Positions 44,130-51,701 of a stretch of DNA of 64,000 bases are shown in pieces. Numbering within the stretch: position 1 is the first letter of the stretch; the number at the start of each line of letters is the position of its first letter. Origin of the DNA: an uncultured Erysipelotrichaceae bacterium (GTDB lineage Bacteria > Bacillota_I > Bacilli_A > RF39 > UBA660). The stretch is taken from NCBI GenBank assembly GCA_902764545.1, contig CACWWC010000002.1, positions 34,356 to 98,355 on the forward strand, read 5' to 3'. Made by a program: the position numbers and the translations under genes. The notes beneath the pieces were generated by a model. It ran no database searches and had not been told where the DNA came from. It saw nothing but the letters and a program-made list of their open reading frames with translations.

Positions 44130-45594
44130 CAGCTTCACCTACTTTACTATATATATCTTTAAGTCCTGTAACATTCTCAATTTTCTGAGCCATTGCAAGA
44201 ACTTCAGCATCTTCCTTAACTCTTCCTGTTAAGTTTATTCCAACAGGCATATCATTTATCATTGTATATGGAAGTGTAATTGAAGGAAATCCTCCAAAGT
44301 TACCTATAGCTAAATGATTTTCAAGAATTAGATATCTGTCAGATAATTTTTCTGAAGTTGATTCAAACTTTTCCGCAGGTCCTCCACTACATGGAGCAAG
44401 CATTCCATCATATTCCTTAAATAATTCATTCATTTTATCAACAATCATTCTTCTAACTCTTTGTGCATTCAAGAATAACTTTTCTTGATTTTCTTTTTGA
44501 AGAATATAAGATCCAAGTACAAATCTTCTTTTAATCAATTCAGAGAATCCTTTAGTACGTGCATCAAACATAATCTCTTCAACTGAATTTCCATCTCCTC
44601 TTGGACCAAATGGAATACCAGTTAAATTTGAATTATTACTTGTTGCTTCTGCACAACTAATACACATATATGTAGGATAAATTGCTTCTAGAAGTTTTTT
44701 ATCAAAAGATATTTCTTCTATAATAAATCCTTCATCTTTTAATTTATCAATTGTATTATGAAAATCATCAATAGTTTTCTTTAATACTTCATCATTTGTA
44801 TCTTTATAAGTATCTTTTCCACATATTTCTTTTATATAGAATAATTTCTTACCTTTAACATCAATCTTATCAAGTTCTTCTTCATAGCATTTTCTATCAT
44901 CATTAATAGTAACCATATCATTAATATCTTTTCCCTTTAAGATATCAGTAACTATTGCACAATCTCTTACATTTCTTGTGAACAGTCCAACATGATCAAG
45001 ACTTGATGCAAAAGCAAATAATCCATATCTTGAAATTCTACCATATGTAGGTTTAAATCCAACTACTCCTCCATGAGAAGCTGGCTTACGAACAGAGTCT
45101 CCTGTATCAGATCCAATTGAAAATGGAACAATACCAAGTGCAACTGAGGAAGCGCTCCCTGCAGAAGAACCACCTATCATACATTCTTTATTCCATGGAT
45201 TTCTAACTACACCTGTATGAGCTGTTGTACCAGTTCCTCCCATAGCAAGTTCATCTAAAGTTGTTTTACCAACTAATACTGCTCCAGCTTTCTTTAACTT
45301 TTTATAAACAGTCGCATCATATACAGGAACATAATCTTTTAAAATATTAGATGATGCTGTAGTAAGTATTCCCATAGTAGAAAAATTATCTTTTAATGCA
45401 TATGGAATTCCATTTAATTTTGAATCTCTATCTTTATATTTACATTTATCAATAATAGTTACAAAAGAGTTATATTCATCTTGAAAATCATGAGCAAGTT
45501 TATTAGCTTTATCAAATAACTCTTCAGGTGTTGTTTTTCCACTATCTAACTCTTCTCTTAATTCAACAATACTTTTTCCTCTATACATCTTCAT
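44122..45594 (-). CDS. gatA: Asp-tRNA(Asn)/Glu-tRNA(Gln) amidotransferase subunit A
   Basis: 490 residues, amidase-signature enzyme. The Ser-cisSer-Lys triad is in place: GIPYALKDNFS (Lys) and GGSSAGSASSVALG plus GSDTGDSVRKPA (Ser). It releases ammonia from glutamine or asparagine and feeds it to GatB. The start overlaps the gatC end by 14 bp; ATG 45594 and ATG 45588 are both possible behind AGGTGG. Confidence 0.97.
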   Translation of the reverse strand: MKMYRGKSIVELREELDSGKTTPEELFDKANKLAHDFQDEYNSFVTIIDKCKYKDRDSKLNGIPYALKDNFSTMGILTTASSNILKDYVPVYDATVYKKLKKAGAVLVGKTTLDELAMGGTGTTAHTGVVRNPWNKECMIGGSSAGSASSVALGIVPFSIGSDTGDSVRKPASHGGVVGFKPTYGRISRYGLFAFASSLDHVGLFTRNVRDCAIVTDILKGKDINDMVTINDDRKCYEEELDKIDVKGKKLFYIKEICGKDTYKDTNDEVLKKTIDDFHNTIDKLKDEGFIIEEISFDKKLLEAIYPTYMCISCAEATSNNSNLTGIPFGPRGDGNSVEEIMFDARTKGFSELIKRRFVLGSYILQKENQEKLFLNAQRVRRMIVDKMNELFKEYDGMLAPCSGGPAEKFESTSEKLSDRYLILENHLAIGNFGGFPSITLPYTMINDMPVGINLTGRVKEDAEVLAMAQKIENVTGLKDIYSKVGEADV

Positions 45595-45880
45595 TCACCA
45601 CCTTAGGTACTTTAACTTGATCATTAACCTGATGTGTTGTATTTTCCAATACTTCAGATACAGTTAAATAATCACCAACTTCATCTTCTCTTAAACTAAC
45701 ATCTTCATTAGGGAAAGGAAAAGTCATAGGACTAACTTTATCTATATCAGGTATTTGTCCAATTAAATCCATTTGTTTTAAAATTGTTTCAAATTCATCT
45801 TGTAATGTTTTATACTCTTCTTCATTCATATCAAACATTAACTTATTTGCATAATCCTTTAATTTTTCAATCTCAATCAT
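45581..45880 (-). CDS. gatC: Asp-tRNA(Asn)/Glu-tRNA(Gln) amidotransferase subunit C
   Basis: 99 residues. Typical GatC: helical N-terminus (IEKLKDYANKLMFDMNEEEY), then DKVSPMTFPFPNEDVSLRED and a C-terminal VPKVV end that wraps GatA. It is the first gene behind the T-box leader, with AAGGAGG 6 nt before ATG 45880. Confidence 0.93.
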   Translation of the reverse strand: MIEIEKLKDYANKLMFDMNEEEYKTLQDEFETILKQMDLIGQIPDIDKVSPMTFPFPNEDVSLREDEVGDYLTVSEVLENTTHQVNDQVKVPKVVNEDV

Positions 45881-45892
45881 AAATCCTCCTTA

Positions 45893-46165
45893 AATAAAAA
45901 AACACTAGTCTTTATCTCCTACTATATAGTAAGGGACGAAGACTAGTGTTTCCGCGGTACCACCCTTTTTATTATAAGAATAATCTTATAATCACTTTCG
46001 GTTCTAATAAACCTAAGCATATATAACGGTATGCATCCGACTTATTCTACTAAATTTCTTTAAGTACTCAGAAGTGTTCTTTCAATATAACCATTTATTA
46101 GTTTTCACCAACCACTAACTCTCTATATAATAAATTATATTTACTTTTCTTCTTCATCGATTTCG
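45893..46165 (-). promoter_or_regulatory. T-box riboswitch leader of gatCAB-aspS, probable Asn specifier
   Basis: The minus strand carries the invariant T-box AGGGTGGTACCGCG (45966-45953) and a stem I with GGTTGGTG (about 46113-46106). The conserved specifier-loop 3' side ACTTCTGAGT (46075-46066) matches the usual ACCTTTGAGT. The triplet just before it is AAC (46078-46076), an Asn codon. A terminator stem AACACTAGTCTT/AAGACTAGTGTT (45950-45939 with 45912-45901) plus T-run competes with the antiterminator. Uncharged tRNA-Asn would bind and allow transcription of the amidotransferase operon. Specifier identity is by alignment of the flanks, not by folding. Confidence 0.92.
45894..45950 (-). terminator. 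Regulated terminator of the T-box leader
   Basis: A 12-bp stem with a long loop (45913-45938) and seven T after it. One arm also forms part of the antiterminator. Confidence 0.9.
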
Positions 46166-46170
46166 AAAAT

Positions 46171-46199
46171 ATTATATTATAATTAATAATTTTTGTCAA
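46171..46199 (-). promoter_or_regulatory. Promoter of the gatCAB-aspS operon
   Basis: On the minus strand TTGACA (46199-46194), 17 nt, TATAAT (46176-46171): both boxes perfect. Confidence 0.92.
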
Positions 46200-46213
46200 T
46201 TGTATCTTATAGC

Positions 46214-46247
46214 ATTTAAAAATTGGTAATACTATACTACCAATTTT
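46214..46247 (-). terminator. Terminator of the ankyrin-like gene
   Basis: AAAATTGGTA-type stem (46247-46238 with 46228-46219), 9-nt loop, then TTTAAATGC. It overlaps the gene's stop and isolates it from the T-box operon. Confidence 0.75.
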
Positions 46248-46786
46248 TATCTTGCAACCCCACCATTAGCAACTTTATCATCTTTTATAAGAGTTTCATT
46301 TGCAGAATACTCAGATGCATATATTTTTAAAATACCTATTGCAAACTGTTCCGCATTAAATTTTCTAAAATTAGCTTCGTATTGACTAGGATTAAATTCT
46401 CCAATAAATTCAAGAGCTCGTATTTCACTTTCCAAATCATAATAACTTAAAGCAAAAGCTAACTCATCTGCAAACCCTATTGGATCTTCACCACCAAGGT
46501 TACTAGAAACACTATTAACATCAATATTTAATTCATCTTTATTATTTAAAAGATATTTTGCAGAAGAAAATTGATGATTTTCAAGTGCAACAGCAAGTGG
46601 AGTCCCCCACCTTCCACTAGGTAAAGGATATCCTCCATCATGTAATGCTAAACAATATTTTATTTTTTCAGCAGCATTTTTTCTATCAACATCATAATCA
46701 TATTCACTAAATGCTTCAGTTAACTCTGCATAAGCTCTATATGCTTTTTTTCTCATTTGCATTTGAGCAGTATCAATTGTATTCAT
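46247..46786 (-). CDS. Small ankyrin-like protein
   Basis: 179 residues from ATG 46786 (GGGGGGAAA upstream; earlier in-frame ATG lies before the promoter's start point). One clear ankyrin-type helix pair: GTPLAVALENHQFSSAKYLL, followed by further helices. Such repeats bind other proteins. The residues before it are charged helix. It has its own promoter, whose upstream side carries an array of short direct repeats (46845-46940), so unusual regulation is likely. Confidence 0.7.
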   Translation of the reverse strand: MNTIDTAQMQMRKKAYRAYAELTEAFSEYDYDVDRKNAAEKIKYCLALHDGGYPLPSGRWGTPLAVALENHQFSSAKYLLNNKDELNIDVNSVSSNLGGEDPIGFADELAFALSYYDLESEIRALEFIGEFNPSQYEANFRKFNAEQFAIGILKIYASEYSANETLIKDDKVANGGVAR

Positions 46787-46817
46787 TATATATTTCCCCC
46801 CTTCAATTAACAGCGTC

Positions 46818-46846
46818 ATTATACCACATATTGCAAAAAAAGTCAA
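46818..46846 (-). promoter_or_regulatory. Promoter of the ankyrin-like gene
   Basis: On the minus strand TTGACT (46846-46841), 17 nt, TATAAT (46823-46818). The direct-repeat array starts immediately upstream of, and touches, the -35 box. Confidence 0.8.
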
Positions 46847-46940
46847 TCATGTGTTCAATCATGTGTTCAATCATGTGTTCAATAAAATCATGTGTTCAAT
46901 AAAATCATGTGTTCAATAAAATCATCATGTGTTCAATAAA
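46845..46940. repeat. Array of short direct repeats abutting the -35 box
   Basis: The core CATGTGTTC occurs six times at 46848, 46860, 46872, 46889, 46906 and 46926. Spacing is 12, 12, 17, 17 and 20 bp: three 12-bp units, then 17-bp units with an inserted ATAAA, then one with an extra ATC. Either an operator array or slippage-born repeats. Confidence 0.9.
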
Positions 46941-46947
46941 ACAAGTA

Positions 46948-47724
46948 TTATCTCTTTTTCGTATAATAATATCCTCTATTAATATTATGATAATCAAAAT
47001 TATTAAATAGGATTCTTCTTTCAGTATCCCAAGGCCCTTCTTCCATAATATTACTTGCTATTACAATACCATCATGTTTTAATAATTTATCCAAGTTTTT
47101 AGAATAAATTCTAAACGATTTAGCACTAGTAATATACTCCGATAAATTAGAAACAAATATAATGTCATATTTTTCACTCATATTAACAGGATTAGTAATA
47201 TCCATAGGAGTGTAATTTATGCATTTTGAACTTATAATTCCATTTAGTTTATGAACATCATAAATACGCTGATATAGAGGAAGTGAACTATTTCCAAAAA
47301 AGAATAAAGATTGAAGTTCATAATCATGTTCATAATAATTTATTAACTTTTTCCAATAATTATACGCATTCTCCTCCTTTGAATCACTTGGTTTAACCTT
47401 AGAAAGCACATTATTAATGTAACTAATACTAATCATTGGATATAAATCACCTAAATATTTAATAGACCATAAACGTAAATAGTAATAATATATACTTATA
47501 ATATTTATATCAAATAAATCTACTTGTCTACATCCACGATTATAAAAATATAAAGCCTGATCACCTGAACCTACAATTGAGAAAACATCTTTATCTTTAA
47601 AGTCAAAACAAGAAAACAAATCAGTAAAATTCTCATTTGAAGAGTAATATAAACTACTATAACAATCCATTTTATTATAATTTTGATTAATAGTATTTAA
47701 GAAATCTATATTATAATCTAACAT
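46948..47724 (-). CDS. DUF3419-like SAM-binding protein, paralog 3
   Basis: 258 residues. The turn reads SIVGSGDQALYF (about 49-60), the closest of the four to the DUF3419/BtaA GGDN/GxGD type. It is followed by QVDLFDIN, the YYYYLRLWSIKY helix and YDIIFVSNLSEY. It is the second gene of the second pair, 50 bp after paralog 4. Function unknown. Confidence 0.65.
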   Translation of the reverse strand: MLDYNIDFLNTINQNYNKMDCYSSLYYSSNENFTDLFSCFDFKDKDVFSIVGSGDQALYFYNRGCRQVDLFDINIISIYYYYLRLWSIKYLGDLYPMISISYINNVLSKVKPSDSKEENAYNYWKKLINYYEHDYELQSLFFFGNSSLPLYQRIYDVHKLNGIISSKCINYTPMDITNPVNMSEKYDIIFVSNLSEYITSAKSFRIYSKNLDKLLKHDGIVIASNIMEEGPWDTERRILFNNFDYHNINRGYYYTKKR

Positions 47725-47774
47725 AAAATCACCAACAAATTATCTTTATTAAAAATCTTTATAAAACAAAAATA

Positions 47775-48566
47775 TTATCGTCTTTTTATGAATGCGTATC
47801 CTGGAGTAACACTACAATTAGCACTTTTCTTAAAAGAAGGAAATTTACAATATTCAAAGTCTTTTTCAAAAATATTTTTCTGATGGTTAGTAGCCATATT
47901 AGAGCATAAAACAACACCACCATCATTTAATAAACTGTAAAGATTATCTCTATACTCCTCAATAGCAACATTCCATCTACGTATCCACTCATAAATATTT
48001 GACGTAACTATAATATCATACTTGTTTTTAATATTAACATAATCAGAAATATCAACATTATAAAAAGTTGATTTATCGGAGTCTATAGCTTTTTTTATTA
48101 CAGATAATTCACCTGCAGAAACCTCCAAATATTTGCCATCATAAACAAACATTCTTTCCAACATTTTGTTATCAAACTCATCCAAAACTGCTCGCCAATA
48201 ATCAAAAGCGATTTTTTCCGCGCCATCCCTTATTTGTACCATCTGTAAAAGATCTTTAAGAAATTTTTTATGAAAAGGAATTTTTGGATAAAATCTATTA
48301 AAATATTTAATAGTCCATAACCGTAAATAATAGTAGTATAGAGTTATTTTATTTATATCAAATAAATCAATATGTTTTGCTCCAAAGGCATATGCCAAAA
48401 AAGCTTGATCTCCAGACGCAGCAACACTTAATACTTTCTTATCAGAAAAATCAACATTTGAATATAATTGTCTTAAATGCTCATTAGTTTGTGAGTAAAC
48501 TTTTCTATAATTCTCTTGAGCATACCCTTCAACTAAAAGCTTTGTAGCATCAAAATCGAAACTCAA
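47775..48566 (-). CDS. DUF3419-like SAM-binding protein, paralog 4
   Basis: 263 residues if started at TTG 48566, behind AGGGGTG at 6 nt; TTG 48599 has no ribosome site and extends past the length of the paralogs. Motifs: VLSVAASGDQAFLAYAFGA, HIDLFDIN, YYYYLRLWTIKYF and YDIIVTSNIYEW. It is the first gene of the second pair, driven by the promoter at 48624-48651. Confidence 0.65.
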   Translation of the reverse strand: MSFDFDATKLLVEGYAQENYRKVYSQTNEHLRQLYSNVDFSDKKVLSVAASGDQAFLAYAFGAKHIDLFDINKITLYYYYLRLWTIKYFNRFYPKIPFHKKFLKDLLQMVQIRDGAEKIAFDYWRAVLDEFDNKMLERMFVYDGKYLEVSAGELSVIKKAIDSDKSTFYNVDISDYVNIKNKYDIIVTSNIYEWIRRWNVAIEEYRDNLYSLLNDGGVVLCSNMATNHQKNIFEKDFEYCKFPSFKKSANCSVTPGYAFIKRR

Positions 48567-48623
48567 ATAATCACACCCCTTAAACAATTTATCAAACAAA
48601 CATACATCTCATAATTGGGCTAT

Positions 48624-48651
48624 ATTATATCATAAAAAGAAAAAAAATCAA
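48624..48651 (-). promoter_or_regulatory. Promoter of the second DUF3419-like pair
   Basis: On the minus strand TTGATT (48651-48646), 16 nt, TATAAT (48629-48624). The -35 box lies in the descending arm of the upstream operon's terminator. Confidence 0.65.
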
Positions 48652-48663
48652 CACATGTTGATT
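48638..48663 (-). terminator. Terminator of the stalk-protein operon
   Basis: AATCAAC (48663-48657) pairs with GTTGATT (48652-48646) around ATGT, followed by eight T. Confidence 0.85.
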
Positions 48664-48680
48664 TTTTCTAAATATAAATA

Positions 48681-50099
48681 CTATTCATGAGGTTCCGTTA
48701 CAGCAGGAACTGTAGATTCCTCAACAGGTGCAGTTGTTGGTTCTGTAGTAGGTTCTGTTGGAACAGTAGGTTCAGGAACTGTTGTTTCAGGAACCGTTGA
48801 ATCAGGAACCGTTGAATCAGGAACTGTTGTATCAGATGTTGTAGTATCAGGAACAGAATCAGTACTAGTAGTAGGCGGCTCTGTTGGATCACAAGTAGGT
48901 TCAGGCCAATAAACACCAGGCTCTCTAACTACATGAGCTTTGCTAAGTCCATGATCTGCAACAATTTTATCAACTTGTGCAGGAAATATTCTATTATAAT
49001 TACTATCATAGTAAGTACGATTACCATCCGTATCAATAATAGTATAATATGCAACTTTTCCTTCACTTACAGAAACAATAGCATCATATTCGCTTTTAGA
49101 ACTATTTTTTAAATTCTGACTATAATCATCTTGCCAGCCTTTTTCCTTATTATATGTATAATTTCCATAAAAGTCAGTAGCTGATTTAGCATCGTCACTA
49201 AACCATTCATCACCACTTTTACCCTCAGTACTTGTATAACTACCATTACCATCCAAGATACATTTAGTACCATCTTTAAAGTTAAATGTTTTACCTAAAC
49301 TTGTAATAAACTTTTCATTCAATTCATTGCCAGAGTTATCAAAATAATACTTCTTACCATCTGTATATACAGTATAGTAAGCAACCTTACTATCATCTAC
49401 AACAATTTTTTCCACTTTAGTATTATTAGAAGTAGTATATGTATACCTCTTAACATTTCCACTTGTCTCAACTTCTTTCCAATCACTATCCTTAGTACCC
49501 TTAGCATCTTGGAAATCCATTAGTTTCTTATCATCACTAGACAACTTTTTATATACAGCAGAACCTCCATTAACTTTTGAAATCCTAACATTAATCTGAT
49601 ATATCTTATCTTCATTCTCAGCAAGCTCTGCTTTCTTCTTTGTTACAGAACCATCAATACCATAATAATTATCATAAATAATATCAGCTTTCTGCCCTGT
49701 GCCCTTATCAGCATTTTCATACTCATTGTTAAAATTAGTTATATCAGTTTGAATTTGCCTATTTCTCTCCATCACACGTTCTCTTAATGTTTGTAATTCA
49801 CTAAGTTCTCTTTCCCATGCAAGTCTAGAAACTTGGAAATTAACATTTTGGATTGGATCAATTGCAGAAGAATATTCGCAGGTAAGTTCTCCAGCAGCTA
49901 CATTATATATAGGTTTTCCACCTAAAACATTAGTTGTAGATAAACCGCGTCCTTCCTTCATATTACTGAACAAAACTCCATTTTTAGTCGAACAATATTG
50001 CATCATTTTCTTCGTTTCATCTGAAACCAAAGTCTCTACTTCATCACTATTTAGAATTGATTCTAAAGGTGTAGAATATTTAATATCACTTAATTCCAT
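48681..50099 (-). CDS. Coiled-coil protein with a Thr/Pro/Val-rich C-terminal tail
   Basis: 472 residues from ATG 50099, which follows GGAGGAG located at the end of the upstream gene. No signal peptide and no membrane helix. Residues about 90-180 are a coiled coil (LSELQTLRERVMERNRQIQT). A central region is rich in short Tyr/Gly/Asp strands with recurring KVAYYT and YYFDNSGNE-type units. The last 70 residues are a stalk-like tail of TVPDSTVPETTVPEPT-type repeats. The tail recalls wall-spanning stalks, but no anchor or export signal is visible, so location is unknown. The tail is a possible phosphothreonine-rich substrate of the neighbouring kinase (inference). Confidence 0.7.
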   Translation of the reverse strand: MELSDIKYSTPLESILNSDEVETLVSDETKKMMQYCSTKNGVLFSNMKEGRGLSTTNVLGGKPIYNVAAGELTCEYSSAIDPIQNVNFQVSRLAWERELSELQTLRERVMERNRQIQTDITNFNNEYENADKGTGQKADIIYDNYYGIDGSVTKKKAELAENEDKIYQINVRISKVNGGSAVYKKLSSDDKKLMDFQDAKGTKDSDWKEVETSGNVKRYTYTTSNNTKVEKIVVDDSKVAYYTVYTDGKKYYFDNSGNELNEKFITSLGKTFNFKDGTKCILDGNGSYTSTEGKSGDEWFSDDAKSATDFYGNYTYNKEKGWQDDYSQNLKNSSKSEYDAIVSVSEGKVAYYTIIDTDGNRTYYDSNYNRIFPAQVDKIVADHGLSKAHVVREPGVYWPEPTCDPTEPPTTSTDSVPDTTTSDTTVPDSTVPDSTVPETTVPEPTVPTEPTTEPTTAPVEESTVPAVTEPHE

Positions 50100-50100
50100 A

Positions 50101-51615
50101 CTACTCCTCCACACTAACTACTGCATCTGCATTATCTTTATTATTATTTTTTTCTTCTTTATTTTTCTTATCAATTAAAACTCCTGCACCAACACCAGCA
50201 ATTCCTAAAGCACCTGCAGCAGCAATGGCAGCATAAACACCACCAGAGCCATTCTTATTAGCATCTCCATTAGCTGATGGCCTAATCAAACTTGTCTCAA
50301 CAATATCAGTTAACTCTGAATTGTCAACATCACTAATAATACTAGCTAAAGAATACTCATTTCCGCCTTTCTTATCAATTAACATTGCTAAAGTAAGTCT
50401 ATCCTTATTAATTGTACAATCTGGATTATAAACATCAAAACCATATTTTTTTTCAATGGCATTCTTTATATCAAATTTCTTTAGTATTAATGATTCCAAC
50501 TGTCCTGCATAACTTTCCAAAACATTCTGATCAACCATATTAATACCATATTTACTGCTTAATGTATTAATAATACTGTAATCATCTTTTCCACTATAAT
50601 CATCTATTGTTAATACCAAAGATAACTTATTATCATCAATCATTCCGTCATCATTAAATACATCTACACCATATAGATTTTTAATATCTTCTCTTATTCC
50701 AGGATTTGAAATATAAGCTTTTTCTAAAGTATCAGACAATTCATCAACTAGAACCTTAGATGTTTGTACATCACCATTAATTATTGCCTCAATTTCCTTT
50801 TTGTTATATCCAACATCTTCTAATTTATTAACAAAAGAATTTCTCTCATCATCGGTCATATTACTAATAAAACTTTGCTCAACCACATGATTGCCTAATG
50901 CGTAGTCATTATTAACATAAGCACTGTCACTTCCAACAGAAGAAACCACACCAACTGCTCCAGAAGAAACAGCTCCGCCTACAGCTGCTACTGTTGGATT
51001 TGTTAAACCACCATATGCAGATGTTTGAAAATCATCTACATCAATATCACTACTTGATACTCCATATTCTCCATTACTTGTAACCTTTAAGGAACTGGCA
51101 TCCCTAACTAGATCATCAGATCCTTTTGAAGAACTAGGAGTAATATTTGAACCAGCAGACTCACCAACAACACCTGATTGGAAACCGCTACTAGATCCAC
51201 TTGAACCAGAATAATTGCTTCCTGAATCAGAATAGCCACTAGAGTAGCCACCAGTACCCCCACCTGATGCAACTCCACTTGAAGAAGCAGCACTGCTCGG
51301 CGCATCAACAGAACCATTAGTATCTACACTGCGCTGCTGAACAAGCTCACCAACTGCATTCATAATCTGAACATATTTTGCATCTGCACTAGAAATCTCT
51401 CTTGTTACACTACCGCTATCTTCAAGCATAGGTAAAGCACCCTTTAAAAAATTCCCATGTTCACTAGACACCTTAGAAAGAGAATCATGCAAGTCACCAA
51501 TTACATTTAAAATATTAACATTATTAGGATTTTCATTTTTTAACATATCTTGATAAGTACTTTCTGCAGCATCAAAATCAAAATTTGAATAATCCGTATT
51601 TTCCACAAAAATCAC
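50101..51615 (-). CDS. Envelope-type protein with Ser/Gly linker, two repeats and a C-terminal membrane helix
   Basis: Up to 504 residues (GTG 51615; GTG 51606 is better spaced from AGGATG). Residues 1-95 are helical and reminiscent of small ESX-like helices, without a WxG motif. A Ser/Gly linker spans about 100-160. Two related modules follow at about 305-345 and 375-415 (IREDIKNLYGVDVFNDDGMI and IKNAIEKKYGFDVYNPDCTI, each with KLSL/RLTL). A hydrophobic Gly/Ala helix (about 460-480) and a charged tail close it. It is probably tail-anchored. Together with the 48681 gene it forms a two-gene unit with its own palindromic promoter. Confidence 0.7.
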   Translation of the reverse strand: MIFVENTDYSNFDFDAAESTYQDMLKNENPNNVNILNVIGDLHDSLSKVSSEHGNFLKGALPMLEDSGSVTREISSADAKYVQIMNAVGELVQQRSVDTNGSVDAPSSAASSSGVASGGGTGGYSSGYSDSGSNYSGSSGSSSGFQSGVVGESAGSNITPSSSKGSDDLVRDASSLKVTSNGEYGVSSSDIDVDDFQTSAYGGLTNPTVAAVGGAVSSGAVGVVSSVGSDSAYVNNDYALGNHVVEQSFISNMTDDERNSFVNKLEDVGYNKKEIEAIINGDVQTSKVLVDELSDTLEKAYISNPGIREDIKNLYGVDVFNDDGMIDDNKLSLVLTIDDYSGKDDYSIINTLSSKYGINMVDQNVLESYAGQLESLILKKFDIKNAIEKKYGFDVYNPDCTINKDRLTLAMLIDKKGGNEYSLASIISDVDNSELTDIVETSLIRPSANGDANKNGSGGVYAAIAAAGALGIAGVGAGVLIDKKNKEEKNNNKDNADAVVSVEE

Positions 51616-51638
51616 ATCCTATTGTACAGTATAACTTT

Positions 51639-51667
51639 ATTTTAACAACTGACATAAAGTATGTCAA
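51639..51667 (-). promoter_or_regulatory. Promoter with embedded perfect inverted repeat
   Basis: On the minus strand TTGACA (51667-51662), 17 nt, TAAAAT (51644-51639). TGACATA and TATGTCA (51666-51660 and 51656-51650) form a perfect 7-3-7 inverted repeat over the -35 box and spacer, placed as a repressor operator would be. Confidence 0.65.
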
Positions 51668-51701
51668 ATTATTTTACATCAAAAAGGCAATTGAATAATA
51701 C

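Noticed and set aside
46845..46940. Possible CRISPR array
   Set aside because: Units are 12-20 bp with no spacers of regular length and no cas genes; it is a short direct-repeat array.
48681..51615. Complete type VII secretion locus
   Set aside because: No EssC/FtsK-type ATPase, EsxA-like WxG protein or other core component is present in the window.
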